DNA of 64,000 bases from Lachnobacterium bovis (GTDB lineage Bacteria > Bacillota > Clostridia > Lachnospirales > Lachnospiraceae), in contig NZ_FOGW01000015.1 in assembly GCF_900111325.1 (NCBI RefSeq), positions 1 to 64,000 on the forward strand, read 5' to 3'. Below the pieces are notes generated by a model, which was not told the DNA's origin, made no database searches, and was given only the letters and a program-made list of their open reading frames with translations. A program made the position numbers and the translations under genes. Shown one piece after another: positions 25,477-35,122 of the stretch; positions within the stretch are counted from its first letter, which is position 1, and each line of letters opens with the position of its first letter.

Positions 25477-25522
25477 TTTAAAATTCACAAAAACATACTT
25501 ATTTTTTCGTGAAATTTTAGTA

Positions 25523-25552
25523 TTGAAACGGGATTGAAAAATAAAGTAGAAT
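25523..25552 (+). promoter_or_regulatory. Candidate promoter of the amylopullulanase gene
   Basis: TTGAAA (25523-25528), an 18-nt spacer and TAGAAT (25547-25552), 49 nt before the start codon. Confidence 0.45.
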
Positions 25553-25601
25553 AAAGTTGCGAAATATTACGAAAACAATTTTGCGGTTAAGGGGGAAAAC
25601 T

Positions 25602-28600
25602 ATGAAAAAGAGAAAGGTATTAACAGAATTATTGACAGGAGCATTAACTATAACGATGTTTGTTACGTCATTGTCTCCAGTCTATGCAAAAAATGATAGT
25701 GATTTTGTAAATCAAATTAAGGCAACTAATTTAAGGGAAGCAGATATTTCTCAAAGTGTACTTAATAAAATTTCTACTAACGTTAAGTCTTTAGTGCAAG
25801 TAGATGTAGATGGAAAATTTTATACGCTTAATTTATACCAAAATAATTTATATGAAGCGCAAATATATGTGGCTAAGGGAAATCATGTTTTGAATGTATA
25901 CCTTGATGGAAAATTAGTAAAAAAAGATGTTGATTTAAAAGTTGTCAGTCAAGACGAAAAAATTATTGTTCGTTTAGAAAATGGTGAATTGAAATTATCT
26001 GATAGGGATGAAATCATTCATAAAGAAAGTATTGTTGGTAATTTTTATGGAATAGAATTTTTGAAGGAAAAAGAAAAGCTTGATACTAGATATGATATAG
26101 AAGCATGGAATCCAAGTGCTGACAATGCTGAGTTAGATTATGTTGGAGGCGGTATTTATAAGAAAACATTTTATTTTAAAAAATTAGATAAAGACGTTAC
26201 TCTTTCAGATGGTGGATATAAGGTAGCACAAGATAAAAAATGGGATGTTTCTTATGGAGATAATGGACAAAATATTGGCTTGACTATTCCAAAAGGAGTT
26301 GATCATATTACTGTTCTTGTAGATACTTTAAATGGAAAAGTTTATGATTCTATAAGATGTGGTGATTTTGAATTACAACAAAATGAAAAAAATTTGAAAA
26401 AAAATTCCTTAGAAACAAATGTAGCAATAATTGGTTCGGTCAGGGAAGGTAATGAAAAAGATTGGGATATTTCTCAGGATGGATATGAGTTTCGACAAAT
26501 ATCAGATGATTTATATGTTTATAATAAGGTTTTAAAGAAGGGGCATTATGAATATAAAGCTGTATTTGATAAACAAAATTGGTATGAAAAAGAAAACCAA
26601 AATAAAAGTTTTGACATAAAATCAGAAAAAGAAAATGTTATAATTTTATATAATTGTAAAACGGGATTATTATATGACTCAGTAAATAATGAAAAAGAAG
26701 TTGCAGATTTATTAAAGATGGATACTTCGAAAGCAGAAACAAAAGTAATTCAAAATGCAAATGGAACTTATAATTTTATTTATCCTCAAGCAGAAGGAAA
26801 AAAAGTTAGTCTTTTTTACGGCGAAAAGAAACAAGATAATAAGTTATCGTTTAAAGAGGAAAAATTAAGTTATAAAGGTGGCAATAAGTATGTAACAAGT
26901 GATATTTTCTTTGGAGATAAAAAAGCAGAAATAGTGTATTATTACACCGTTGATGGAGAGAAAGTACTTCCAAAGGATGGAAAAACGGTAGTAGTTGATA
27001 ATGAAGAATACGCTGAATTAGATAAAGAAGAGTTCGAGGGAAGAGATGTGTTTGTTCCGGGAACATTTCCAGGAAGAAATTGGGATCCTGCATCAAATCA
27101 GATGACTTATAAAGGAAATGGAATATATGAATTTACATTTAAAAATGTTCCACCAGCAAATTATCAATATAAAATTTCCGTTGATGGAAGCTGGAATGAA
27201 AATTATGGAGCAGATGGAATTAAGGATGGGGCAAATGTTGAAGTTCAACTTACTAGAACTCAAAATGTGAAGGTAATATACAACGATTTTAGTCATAAAA
27301 TGGTTACAGATGTTGAATATATTTTTGCGGATATTTCATTATCGGGGAAAAATATATCTGAGGGAATAAAATTCAAAGATAATAAATTGACAGGAATTTA
27401 TTCAGCAAAGATAAAATTACCAGCAGGAGTATATAATGATATAACTGCAACCTATAAAGGTGAAAAGTTTGTTTATTCTCAGTTTGAATTGCCACAAGAA
27501 AAAGAAGTTACATTTTATTTTGATCCAGCAACTCAGATTTATTATAATGATGCGTCTGGAGAAGAATTAGATACAAAAGATATTTACTATAACTCAAAAG
27601 ACAAAAAATATAAAAGCGTCTTTGGTGCAGTTGCAACAAATGAAAAAGTTAAATTTTCAATAGATACAGGTAAGGATGCTAAAGAGGTTAAACTAGTTAT
27701 TAAAGGCACAGAAAATAAAACGATTTCACTTAATAAAGAAAAAAATACTGATTCTAATAAATTAACATGGAGCGTAGTAGAATCATTTGATAAAATTGGA
27801 GAAAACTCATATTATTTTGTGATTTCTAATGGTTCATCAGTTAAGGTTTATGGGGATGATGACGGATATTATGGAACAGGAATAGTATCAGATTTATCAC
27901 AAATAAAACCATATGATTTAGTTGTTTATAAAGATGGTTTCAAGACACCTAATTGGATGAAGAATGGAACAATTTATCAGATTTTTCCAGATAGATTCTA
28001 CAATGGAGATAAATCAAATGATAAAGCACAAAAATTTGGAAGAGGAGCAAGCGGATATGAATTTGTAAGAGATTGGACACTTTTGCCAGAAAATCCAGAA
28101 CAAAAGGAATTATTACCTAAAGAACAGTATGAGAAACATCATGCGTTATGGGGTGATGGTTTATGGAATAATGAAATATATGGTGGTGATTTGAAAGGAA
28201 TTACAAAAAAGATTGACTATTTAAAGGGCTTAGGGGTTAGTGTGATTTATATTAATCCAGTATTTTCATCAATTTCAAGTCATAGATATGATACGAGTGA
28301 TTACAAAAAAATTGATCCAATTTTAGGAACACAAGGTGATTTTGATGAATTAGTAAAAGTCGCAAAACGAAACAATATGCATATTGTTCTTGATGGAGTG
28401 TTTAACCATGTTTCTGATGATTCTGTTTATTTTGACAGATATTATAAATATTTGCACAAGGGAACCAAAAAGGTTGGTGCTTACCCATATTGGGCACATG
28501 TATATGATTTGATGCATGAAAAAAATATAAACAAGGAAACAGCTCAAAAAGAAACTGAAGAATTCTTTACGAAAAATTACAATATAACTGATTTTTCTTA

Positions 28601-30011
28601 TACAAAATGGTTTGAAGTTTATGAAGATAAAACTTTAAAAGATGATAATGGAAATGACGTAAAAGACAGTATTGGAGATCGCAAAGACAAAGCTGTTTAT
28701 GGATATGAAGGCTGGTGGGGATATGATAGCATGCCAGTAATCAAATCAACTAACGGTTCAGAATATCAAACTGGAAATTGGAGTAAGGAAATAATTGGTA
28801 ATAGCAAGAAAGATTCAGTTACACAATATTGGTTAGAAAAAGGTTCCAATGGATGGCGACTTGATGTTGCAAATGAAATCTCTGATGAAACCTGGATTAA
28901 TTTCAGAAAATCAGTTAAAGCTTTAAGTGAGGATAATGTTATAATAGGTGAAATATGGACAGATTCAACAAAGTATCTTTTAGGAAACATGTACGATTCA
29001 GTTATGAATTATTGTTTTAGAGATGCCGTAATTGCTTTTGCAAAAGGAAAAAGTTCAGAAAAAACCGTAAAAGATCTTGAAAAATTAAGAGAACGTTATC
29101 CTAAAGAGGCCTTTTATGCAATGATGAATTTAGTTGGTTCGCATGATACAGCAAGAATTCTTTCTGTGCTAGATGGTGTAGAAGATGATAGAAATCAAAA
29201 AGAAGAGGATAAAGCTTTTCCATCATATGAGACAACTTCTTCACTTGCTAAACAAAGACAATATTTAGTTTCGTTTATTCAATTTACCTATGCTGGTGCA
29301 CCAACAATTTATTATGGAGATGAAATTGGAATGGTCGGAGCAGATGATCCAGATGATAGACGAGCATTTGAATGGGGAAAGGGCAATAAGGAACTTGTTA
29401 CCTGGTATGCTAAATTATCGCAGATTAGAAAATCGTATAAAGCATTAAGAACAGGAGAACTTGTGCCATTTAAAACAAACGATAATATTATGTCATACGT
29501 ACGAAAAGATGAAAATGATCAAATGATAGTATTTGCTAATAACAGTGAAATAACACAAAAAGTGACAATCAATATTAAGGAATTAGGTTTTAAAGATATA
29601 AATAAATTGTACGATGTTATTGATTCTAAGTTTATAAAAGTTGATAAAGATACAATAACGGTCGAAGTTAAAGCATTAAACGGTGTTATTTTAGCAACTA
29701 ATAAAAAAGAAATAAAAATAGATCAAAAAGCACTTAAATCTGCGTATGATGAATCTTCTTCTGATGCTAAAGAAACAAAGCAGGAAGAAAAAGAAAGAAA
29801 GCAAAGAGAAAAGGAAGAAAGAACAAGAAAGCAACAGGAGGAAAAAGCGAGAAAGCAAAGAGAAAAGGAAGAAAGAACAAAAAAGCAACAGGAGGAAAAA
29901 GCAAGAAAACAAAGAGAAAAGGAAGAAAGAACAAGAAAGCAACAGGAGGAAAAAGCGAGAAAGCAAAGAGAAAAAGAAAGAAAACAAAAAGAAAACATAC
30001 GAAAACATTAA
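25602..30011 (+). CDS. Secreted multidomain GH13 amylopullulanase-like enzyme
   Basis: The protein has 1469 residues from the ATG at 25602, which follows AAGGGGG; an in-frame TTG at 25557 lacks a site. A signal peptide ends near SPVYA. The first 780 residues hold several starch-binding-like beta modules; one has PGTFPGRNWDPASNQMTYKG (about 485) and another GSVREGNEKDWDI (about 282). The GH13 barrel begins near MKNGTIYQIFPDRFYNGD (about 785). Its four conserved regions are present: DGVFNH (about 930), GWRLDVANE with the nucleophile Asp (about 1087), GEIW with the acid Glu (about 1115), and GSHDT (about 1180). Overall it resembles amylopullulanases or neopullulanases that cut alpha-1,4 and alpha-1,6 bonds. 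The C-terminus is an unusual Lys/Glu/Arg repeat tail. Confidence 0.88.
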   Translation: MKKRKVLTELLTGALTITMFVTSLSPVYAKNDSDFVNQIKATNLREADISQSVLNKISTNVKSLVQVDVDGKFYTLNLYQNNLYEAQIYVAKGNHVLNVYLDGKLVKKDVDLKVVSQDEKIIVRLENGELKLSDRDEIIHKESIVGNFYGIEFLKEKEKLDTRYDIEAWNPSADNAELDYVGGGIYKKTFYFKKLDKDVTLSDGGYKVAQDKKWDVSYGDNGQNIGLTIPKGVDHITVLVDTLNGKVYDSIRCGDFELQQNEKNLKKNSLETNVAIIGSVREGNEKDWDISQDGYEFRQISDDLYVYNKVLKKGHYEYKAVFDKQNWYEKENQNKSFDIKSEKENVIILYNCKTGLLYDSVNNEKEVADLLKMDTSKAETKVIQNANGTYNFIYPQAEGKKVSLFYGEKKQDNKLSFKEEKLSYKGGNKYVTSDIFFGDKKAEIVYYYTVDGEKVLPKDGKTVVVDNEEYAELDKEEFEGRDVFVPGTFPGRNWDPASNQMTYKGNGIYEFTFKNVPPANYQYKISVDGSWNENYGADGIKDGANVEVQLTRTQNVKVIYNDFSHKMVTDVEYIFADISLSGKNISEGIKFKDNKLTGIYSAKIKLPAGVYNDITATYKGEKFVYSQFELPQEKEVTFYFDPATQIYYNDASGEELDTKDIYYNSKDKKYKSVFGAVATNEKVKFSIDTGKDAKEVKLVIKGTENKTISLNKEKNTDSNKLTWSVVESFDKIGENSYYFVISNGSSVKVYGDDDGYYGTGIVSDLSQIKPYDLVVYKDGFKTPNWMKNGTIYQIFPDRFYNGDKSNDKAQKFGRGASGYEFVRDWTLLPENPEQKELLPKEQYEKHHALWGDGLWNNEIYGGDLKGITKKIDYLKGLGVSVIYINPVFSSISSHRYDTSDYKKIDPILGTQGDFDELVKVAKRNNMHIVLDGVFNHVSDDSVYFDRYYKYLHKGTKKVGAYPYWAHVYDLMHEKNINKETAQKETEEFFTKNYNITDFSYTKWFEVYEDKTLKDDNGNDVKDSIGDRKDKAVYGYEGWWGYDSMPVIKSTNGSEYQTGNWSKEIIGNSKKDSVTQYWLEKGSNGWRLDVANEISDETWINFRKSVKALSEDNVIIGEIWTDSTKYLLGNMYDSVMNYCFRDAVIAFAKGKSSEKTVKDLEKLRERYPKEAFYAMMNLVGSHDTARILSVLDGVEDDRNQKEEDKAFPSYETTSSLAKQRQYLVSFIQFTYAGAPTIYYGDEIGMVGADDPDDRRAFEWGKGNKELVTWYAKLSQIRKSYKALRTGELVPFKTNDNIMSYVRKDENDQMIVFANNSEITQKVTINIKELGFKDINKLYDVIDSKFIKVDKDTITVEVKALNGVILATNKKEIKIDQKALKSAYDESSSDAKETKQEEKERKQREKEERTRKQQEEKARKQREKEERTKKQQEEKARKQREKEERTRKQQEEKARKQREKERKQKENIRKH
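29801..29998 (+). repeat. 54-bp tandem repeat coding for an 18-residue charged unit
   Basis: Units start at 29801, 29855, 29909 and 29963 (the last partial). Each encodes a Lys/Arg/Glu/Gln-rich 18-mer containing QREKEERTRKQQEEKARK. The copies differ at only a few bases, which points to recent expansion. Confidence 0.9.
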
Positions 30012-30048
30012 AAATAATAGAAAATAAAATTCTGTTTAAAAAGTGATT

Positions 30049-30106
30049 AAATTCCCCTTAAGTAGGTAAGTTAAATAACTAGATCTAACTAAGGGGAATT
30101 TTTTGG
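30049..30106 (+). terminator. Terminator after the amylopullulanase gene
   Basis: AAATTCCCCTTA (30049-30060) pairs with TAAGGGGAATTT, followed by a T run. The loop has its own partial pairing. Confidence 0.85.
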
Positions 30107-30179
30107 GTTTAATTATTACCTATTAAATGTTACAATGGTCTAATAAAAAACATAACGATTTTACAGAAAGGATTTAAAA

Positions 30180-31913
30180 ATGAGGTCTTTATTAGTTTAT
30201 TTGAAAGAGTACAAGAAAGAATCCTACCTTGCACCAATATTTAAGATGTTAGAAGCTAGTTTTGAATTAATAGTACCACTTATTATGGCACAAGTTATTG
30301 ATGTAGGTATAAAAGAGGCTAATTTGTCTTATATTATACGTATGTGTTTGCTATTGGTGGCGTTTGGAATATGCGGACTAATATCATCGATTACAGCACA
30401 ATATTTTGCGGCTAAGGCTGCTACAGGTTTTGGAACTAAAGTGCGTCATGCATTATTTGCGAAGATTCAAAAATTTACATTTTCACAGCTTGATGCAATG
30501 GGAACAGATACATTAGTTACAAGAATGACAAGTGATATCAATCAGGTTCAATCGGGCGTAAACATGGCTTTACGTTTATTTCTTAGATCGCCATTTATAG
30601 TATTTGGTGCTATGATTATGGCATTTTCTGTGGATGCAAAATCAGCAATGATTTTTGTTGTGACAATTCCAGTTTTAGCGATTATTGTATTTGGAATAAT
30701 GCTTATTACAATTCCGTTATATTCTAAAGTACAGTCAAATCTTGATAAAATAATGACAAGTACAAGGGAAAATTTATGCGGTGTTCGAGTTATCAGAGCA
30801 TTTAATATAGAAGAAAAAGAAAAAATAAAATTTAAATCAAATAATGAAAAATTAAATCGTTCACAGCAATTTGTTGGAAAAATCTCAGCGTTAATGAATC
30901 CGCTAACATATGTAATTATAAATTTGTCTACAGTTTATTTGTTATACAAAGGAGCAATTAGAATTGATCGTGGGGTATTAACAAATGGTCAACTTATTGC
31001 ACTTCTTAATTATATGTCACAAATACTAGTAGAACTTATTAAATTGGCAAATTTAATTATTTTACTTACTAAAGCTGTTGCGTGTGGTAATAGAATTGAA
31101 AGTATTTTAAGTGAAAAAATAAATATGGAAGATGGAACCAATAAAAATATAGATTCCGATAATGAAGAGATTGCAGTTGAATTTGAAAATGTTTCTCTTA
31201 AATATGAAAAAGATGCAGGTTTTGCACTTGAGAATATTTCTTTTGTGGCAAAAAAAGGAGAAACTATCGGAATCATTGGCGGAACAGGTAGTGGAAAATC
31301 TTCATTAGTTAATTTGATTCCAAGATTTTATGATGCAAGCGAAGGCAGTGTTAAGGTTTTTGGAAATGACGTAAAAGTCTATAAGAACTTTAAGTTACGT
31401 GAAAAAATCGGTATAGTTCTTCAAAAAGCTGAATTATTTACTGGAACAATTGAAGAAAATTTACGCTGGGGAAAAGCAGACGCATCGCTTGAAGATATAG
31501 ATAAAGTCCTAGAAATATCTCAGGCTAAGGAATATGTACAAGCCAAAAAAAATAATATAAAATATTTTGTTGAGCAAAATGGTAGAAATCTTTCTGGAGG
31601 TCAAAAACAAAGATTGACAATAGCAAGAGCGTTAATGAAAAATCCAGAGATTCTGATATTAGATGATAGTGCATCTGCACTTGATTTTGCAACTGATGCA
31701 AAGTTAAGAATGGCAATAAAAAAATTAAAAAATAATTTAACAACATTTATAGTGTCACAAAGAGCTGCTTCAGTACAGTATGCAGATTTGATATTAGTTC
31801 TCGATGATGGAAAAATTGTCGGACAGGGAAAACATGAAGAATTGATAAAAACAAATGAAATTTATCAAGAAATTTATTATTCACAGTTTCCAAAGGAGGA
31901 CGTCGATGACTAA
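30180..31913 (+). CDS. ABC exporter half-transporter, degenerate-site subunit
   Basis: The 577-residue protein has an N-terminal six-helix exporter domain (about 1-310) and a C-terminal ATPase. Walker A is GGTGSGKSS (about 366), the signature LSGGQKQR (about 470), and Walker B LILDDSASALD (about 492). The catalytic Glu after Walker B is Asp, as in the non-hydrolysing site of heterodimeric exporters. It overlaps the next gene, its partner, by 8 nt. Heterodimers of this kind export drugs, lipids or peptides; the substrate is unknown. AAAGGA lies before the ATG. Confidence 0.9.
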   Translation: MRSLLVYLKEYKKESYLAPIFKMLEASFELIVPLIMAQVIDVGIKEANLSYIIRMCLLLVAFGICGLISSITAQYFAAKAATGFGTKVRHALFAKIQKFTFSQLDAMGTDTLVTRMTSDINQVQSGVNMALRLFLRSPFIVFGAMIMAFSVDAKSAMIFVVTIPVLAIIVFGIMLITIPLYSKVQSNLDKIMTSTRENLCGVRVIRAFNIEEKEKIKFKSNNEKLNRSQQFVGKISALMNPLTYVIINLSTVYLLYKGAIRIDRGVLTNGQLIALLNYMSQILVELIKLANLIILLTKAVACGNRIESILSEKINMEDGTNKNIDSDNEEIAVEFENVSLKYEKDAGFALENISFVAKKGETIGIIGGTGSGKSSLVNLIPRFYDASEGSVKVFGNDVKVYKNFKLREKIGIVLQKAELFTGTIEENLRWGKADASLEDIDKVLEISQAKEYVQAKKNNIKYFVEQNGRNLSGGQKQRLTIARALMKNPEILILDDSASALDFATDAKLRMAIKKLKNNLTTFIVSQRAASVQYADLILVLDDGKIVGQGKHEELIKTNEIYQEIYYSQFPKEDVDD

Positions 31914-33675
31914 TCTAGTAAATTTAAAACAAAATCAAAAAGAAACATTAAAAAAAGTTTTAAAATATATAAAAAAATATAGAATCTATTTGATAATGTC
32001 ATTAATTTTAGCATTTGTCACAGTAGTTTTAACTTTGTATATTCCTAAAATAACAGGTCAAACATTAGATTATATGATGGGGAAAAATCATGTTGATTTT
32101 AAAAATGTTATTTCAAAATTAATACAGATAATAATATTTGTTTTGATAACTGGCCTTGCACAGTGGTTTATGAATTTGTGCAATAATAAAATGACATACT
32201 GTGTGGTACGTGATATAAGAAATGATGCTTTTAAAAAAATAGAAAAATTACCATTAAAATTTATTGATTCACATTCGTATGGAGAAATAGAAAGTCGAGT
32301 TATTGCCGATGCAGATCAGTTTGCAGATGGGTTGTTGATGGGATTTACTCAATTATTTACAGGTGTAATTACTATATTAGGAACATTAATGTTTATGTTT
32401 AGTATAAATATAATAATTACAATAGTAGTAGTGTTAGTAACTCCGTTATCGTTTTTCGTTGCAGGATTTATTTCGAAGCGTACATTTCATATGTTTAAAA
32501 AGCAGTCAGAAATCAGAGGTATGCAGACAGCATTTGTAAATGAGATGATTGAGGGGCAAAAAGTAATAAAAGCTTTTAATAGACAAGAAATTACACTAAA
32601 AAAATTTGATGAAATTAATGATAAGCTTAATGAATGTTCATTAAAAGCAACATTTTTTTCATCTTTAACTAATCCAAGTACGAGATTCGTTAATAGTTTA
32701 GTTTATACTGGAGTTGGTATTGCAGGAGCAATTTCTGCGATTAATGGAATAGTTACGGTGGGGCAACTTAGCGCTTTTTTAAGTTATTCAAATCAGTATA
32801 CCAAACCATTTAATGAAATTTCAGGTGTAGTGACTGAATTGCAAAATGCGATAGCGTGTGCTGCTAGATTGTTTGAATTAATTGAAGAACAAGAAGAGAT
32901 ACAAGAAGCAGAGAATGCATTAGATTTATGCGATGTTGAAGGTAATATAGAAATAAAAGATATGAGTTTTTCATATGTGTCAGATCAACATTTGATAGAA
33001 AACTTTGATTTATCAGTTAAACCAGGACAAAAAGTTGCAATAGTTGGTCCAACAGGTTGTGGAAAAACGACACTTATAAATCTTTTAATGAGATTTTACG
33101 ATGTGACATCTGGCAAAATATTAGTCGATAATAATGAAATTTCGGAAGTTACTAGAAGTTCATTAAGAAATAGTTATGGAATGGTTTTGCAAGAAACATG
33201 GCTAAAAAGTGGCACTATACGTGAAAATATAACAATGGGTAATCCTTCTATTTCAGAGAAGGAAATGGTAAAAGTTGCAAAAATATGTCATATTCATCAT
33301 TTTATAAACAGATTACCAAAAAAATATGATACAATTATAACGGAAAATGGCGGAGAGTTTTCGCAGGGGCAAAAGCAATTGCTATGTATAGCGCGCGTTA
33401 TGATGAGTAAACCAGCTATGTTAATTCTAGATGAAGCAACTTCTTCAATTGATACGAGAACAGAAATTAAAATACAAGAAGCTTTTGAAAAATTAATGGA
33501 TGGTCGAACAACATTTATAGTTGCGCATCGTTTAGCAACAATAAGAAGCGCAGACATTATATTAGTAATGAAAAATGGTTCAATAATAGAAAAAGGAAAT
33601 CATAAAGATTTAATGAAAAAAAGAGGATTTTATTATAATCTTTATCAAAGCCAATTCCTAGGAAAAGAAATATAG
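31906..33675 (+). CDS. ABC exporter half-transporter, consensus-site subunit
   Basis: The 589-residue protein has an exporter membrane domain followed by an ATPase. Walker A is GPTGCGKTT, the signature is the slightly altered FSQGQKQ, and Walker B LILDEATSSID has the catalytic Glu. The ATG at 31906 follows AAGGAGG and lies inside the end of the upstream gene (ATGACTAA overlap). An earlier in-frame start at 31855 lacks a ribosome site. It pairs with the preceding subunit to form one transporter. Confidence 0.9.
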   Translation: MTNLVNLKQNQKETLKKVLKYIKKYRIYLIMSLILAFVTVVLTLYIPKITGQTLDYMMGKNHVDFKNVISKLIQIIIFVLITGLAQWFMNLCNNKMTYCVVRDIRNDAFKKIEKLPLKFIDSHSYGEIESRVIADADQFADGLLMGFTQLFTGVITILGTLMFMFSINIIITIVVVLVTPLSFFVAGFISKRTFHMFKKQSEIRGMQTAFVNEMIEGQKVIKAFNRQEITLKKFDEINDKLNECSLKATFFSSLTNPSTRFVNSLVYTGVGIAGAISAINGIVTVGQLSAFLSYSNQYTKPFNEISGVVTELQNAIACAARLFELIEEQEEIQEAENALDLCDVEGNIEIKDMSFSYVSDQHLIENFDLSVKPGQKVAIVGPTGCGKTTLINLLMRFYDVTSGKILVDNNEISEVTRSSLRNSYGMVLQETWLKSGTIRENITMGNPSISEKEMVKVAKICHIHHFINRLPKKYDTIITENGGEFSQGQKQLLCIARVMMSKPAMLILDEATSSIDTRTEIKIQEAFEKLMDGRTTFIVAHRLATIRSADIILVMKNGSIIEKGNHKDLMKKRGFYYNLYQSQFLGKEI

Positions 33676-33694
33676 TGTTTGGAGGTAAGGTAGT

Positions 33695-34474
33695 ATGGTT
33701 AAATTAGTAGCAACCGATATGGATGGAACATTATTAGATAGTTCGAAAAATTTGCCAAAAGATTTTAAAGAGTGGGTGCTTAAAAATTCTGATATTAAAA
33801 CTGTAATTGCAAGTGGAAGACAATATTTTACTCTAGAAAAAGATTTTATTGATATCAAAGATAATCTTATTTTTATAGCAGAAAATGGAGGGCTTGTTTT
33901 TGCCAAAAATAAAATAATCTATAAAAATGTAATCAATATAGAAGATATTGCAAAAAGTTTGAAATTTATAGAAAGTTTTACTAATGCACATCCAATAATA
34001 TGTGGAGCAAAGAGTGCATATATGCATGAAAGCGTTGAAGAGGACGTAGTAAAAAATGCAACAATGTACTATGAAAAATTAGACTATGTTAGTGATTTAT
34101 TAGAAGCTGCTCAAAAAGATGATATAGTCAAAATAGCAGTATTTTTTGAAAATAAAGAAGCTGAAAAATATTATAATCAGTTTAGTGCATTGCCTAATAC
34201 ATTAAATGCTGTTCTATCAGGTGTAAGTTGGATAGATATTGCTAAAAAAAATGTGAATAAAGGTGTTGCAATTAAAGCAATTCAGGATAATTTTAACATA
34301 ACTCAGGAAGAAAGCATGGCATTTGGAGATTATCTAAATGACTACGAAATGTTACAAAATTGCAAATATAGTTATGCAATGTCTAATGCACATGATAAAA
34401 TAAAAGAAGTTGCAAATAATATAACAAAGAGTAACGATGAAGACGGAGTTATGTGTGTGCTAAGAAATTTATAG
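33695..34474 (+). CDS. HAD-superfamily Cof-type phosphatase
   Basis: The 259-residue protein has motif I VATDMDGTLLDSS (about 5-17), motif II VIASGRQ (about 38), and the C-terminal motif FGDYLNDYEML (about 209) with the metal-binding Asp residues. The cap region is of the type IIB kind found in Cof/YidA proteins, which act on sugar phosphates or flavin and pyridoxal phosphates. The substrate cannot be told. GGAGG lies upstream of the ATG, and it follows the exporter by 19 nt, probably in the same transcript. Confidence 0.88.
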   Translation: MVKLVATDMDGTLLDSSKNLPKDFKEWVLKNSDIKTVIASGRQYFTLEKDFIDIKDNLIFIAENGGLVFAKNKIIYKNVINIEDIAKSLKFIESFTNAHPIICGAKSAYMHESVEEDVVKNATMYYEKLDYVSDLLEAAQKDDIVKIAVFFENKEAEKYYNQFSALPNTLNAVLSGVSWIDIAKKNVNKGVAIKAIQDNFNITQEESMAFGDYLNDYEMLQNCKYSYAMSNAHDKIKEVANNITKSNDEDGVMCVLRNL

Positions 34475-34497
34475 TTAATTTTGAAAGGAAATAAATT

Positions 34498-35055
34498 GTG
34501 AAAAAAATAAGAAAAGCCATCATAATGGTATTAGTAGCAGTAAGTGTATGTTGTAGCGTAATTGCTTGTGGACGTACAAAATTGTCAGATTCTGAAATTG
34601 ATAAATTATCAGAAAAAGGATATTGCTTAACAAAATACAAGGATGATACATATTGTTATACAGAAGATAATATACAATATTATTATAAATATTCTATGGG
34701 ACGTTTTACTTTTACTAAATATAAAATTAGTAATTTATATAACAAATATAATCCGGATATAACAAATGAAGAAAATGCTTACATTGTTGTAAGTAAAGAA
34801 AAATTATTTAAATATAAAGTTATGTTGTATAAAGTTATAAAAGATTCCCAAGAAGATAAAAGTGAAGTTGATAATTCAAATTGGTTTATGTGTAAGAAAG
34901 ACGTTGATAAAAAATATTTAAATGGATGGAATGATCCACTGGCAAAAGAAAGGGATAGTTACACTACAATAATGAATTATACGTCAAAAAACAAGTTAAG
35001 AAAAACGTTAATAAAAGCAAATAAAATCAGCAAAAAAATGAATAAAATAGTATAA
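34498..35055 (+). CDS. Small hypothetical lipoprotein
   Basis: The 185-residue protein starts at GTG with GAAAGGAAA upstream. The signal peptide KKIRKAIIMVLVAVSVCCS runs into the lipobox VIAC, so it should be lipid-anchored outside the membrane. The mature part is rich in Lys, Tyr and Asp and contains DDTYCYTEDNIQYYYKYSMG. I recognise no family. It ends the transcript that starts with the ABC exporter; a link to that exporter is only suggested by position. Confidence 0.65.
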   Translation: MKKIRKAIIMVLVAVSVCCSVIACGRTKLSDSEIDKLSEKGYCLTKYKDDTYCYTEDNIQYYYKYSMGRFTFTKYKISNLYNKYNPDITNEENAYIVVSKEKLFKYKVMLYKVIKDSQEDKSEVDNSNWFMCKKDVDKKYLNGWNDPLAKERDSYTTIMNYTSKNKLRKTLIKANKISKKMNKIV

Positions 35056-35075
35056 ATAATACTTGATTTTGAAGT

Positions 35076-35105
35076 AAAAAAGCAGTCAGTGATGGCTGCT
35101 TTTTT
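35076..35105. terminator. Bidirectional terminator
   Basis: AGCAGTCA and TGGCTGCT form a stem flanked by A5 and T6. It serves the lipoprotein gene (+) and the ABC-2 permease gene (-). Confidence 0.9.
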
Positions 35106-35122
35106 GCTAAAATAGTTTGATT

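Noticed and set aside
29691..30008. Leucine/serine/phenylalanine-rich reading frames on the minus strand
   Set aside because: They are the mirror of the Lys/Glu/Arg repeat tail of the amylopullulanase and lack ribosome sites.
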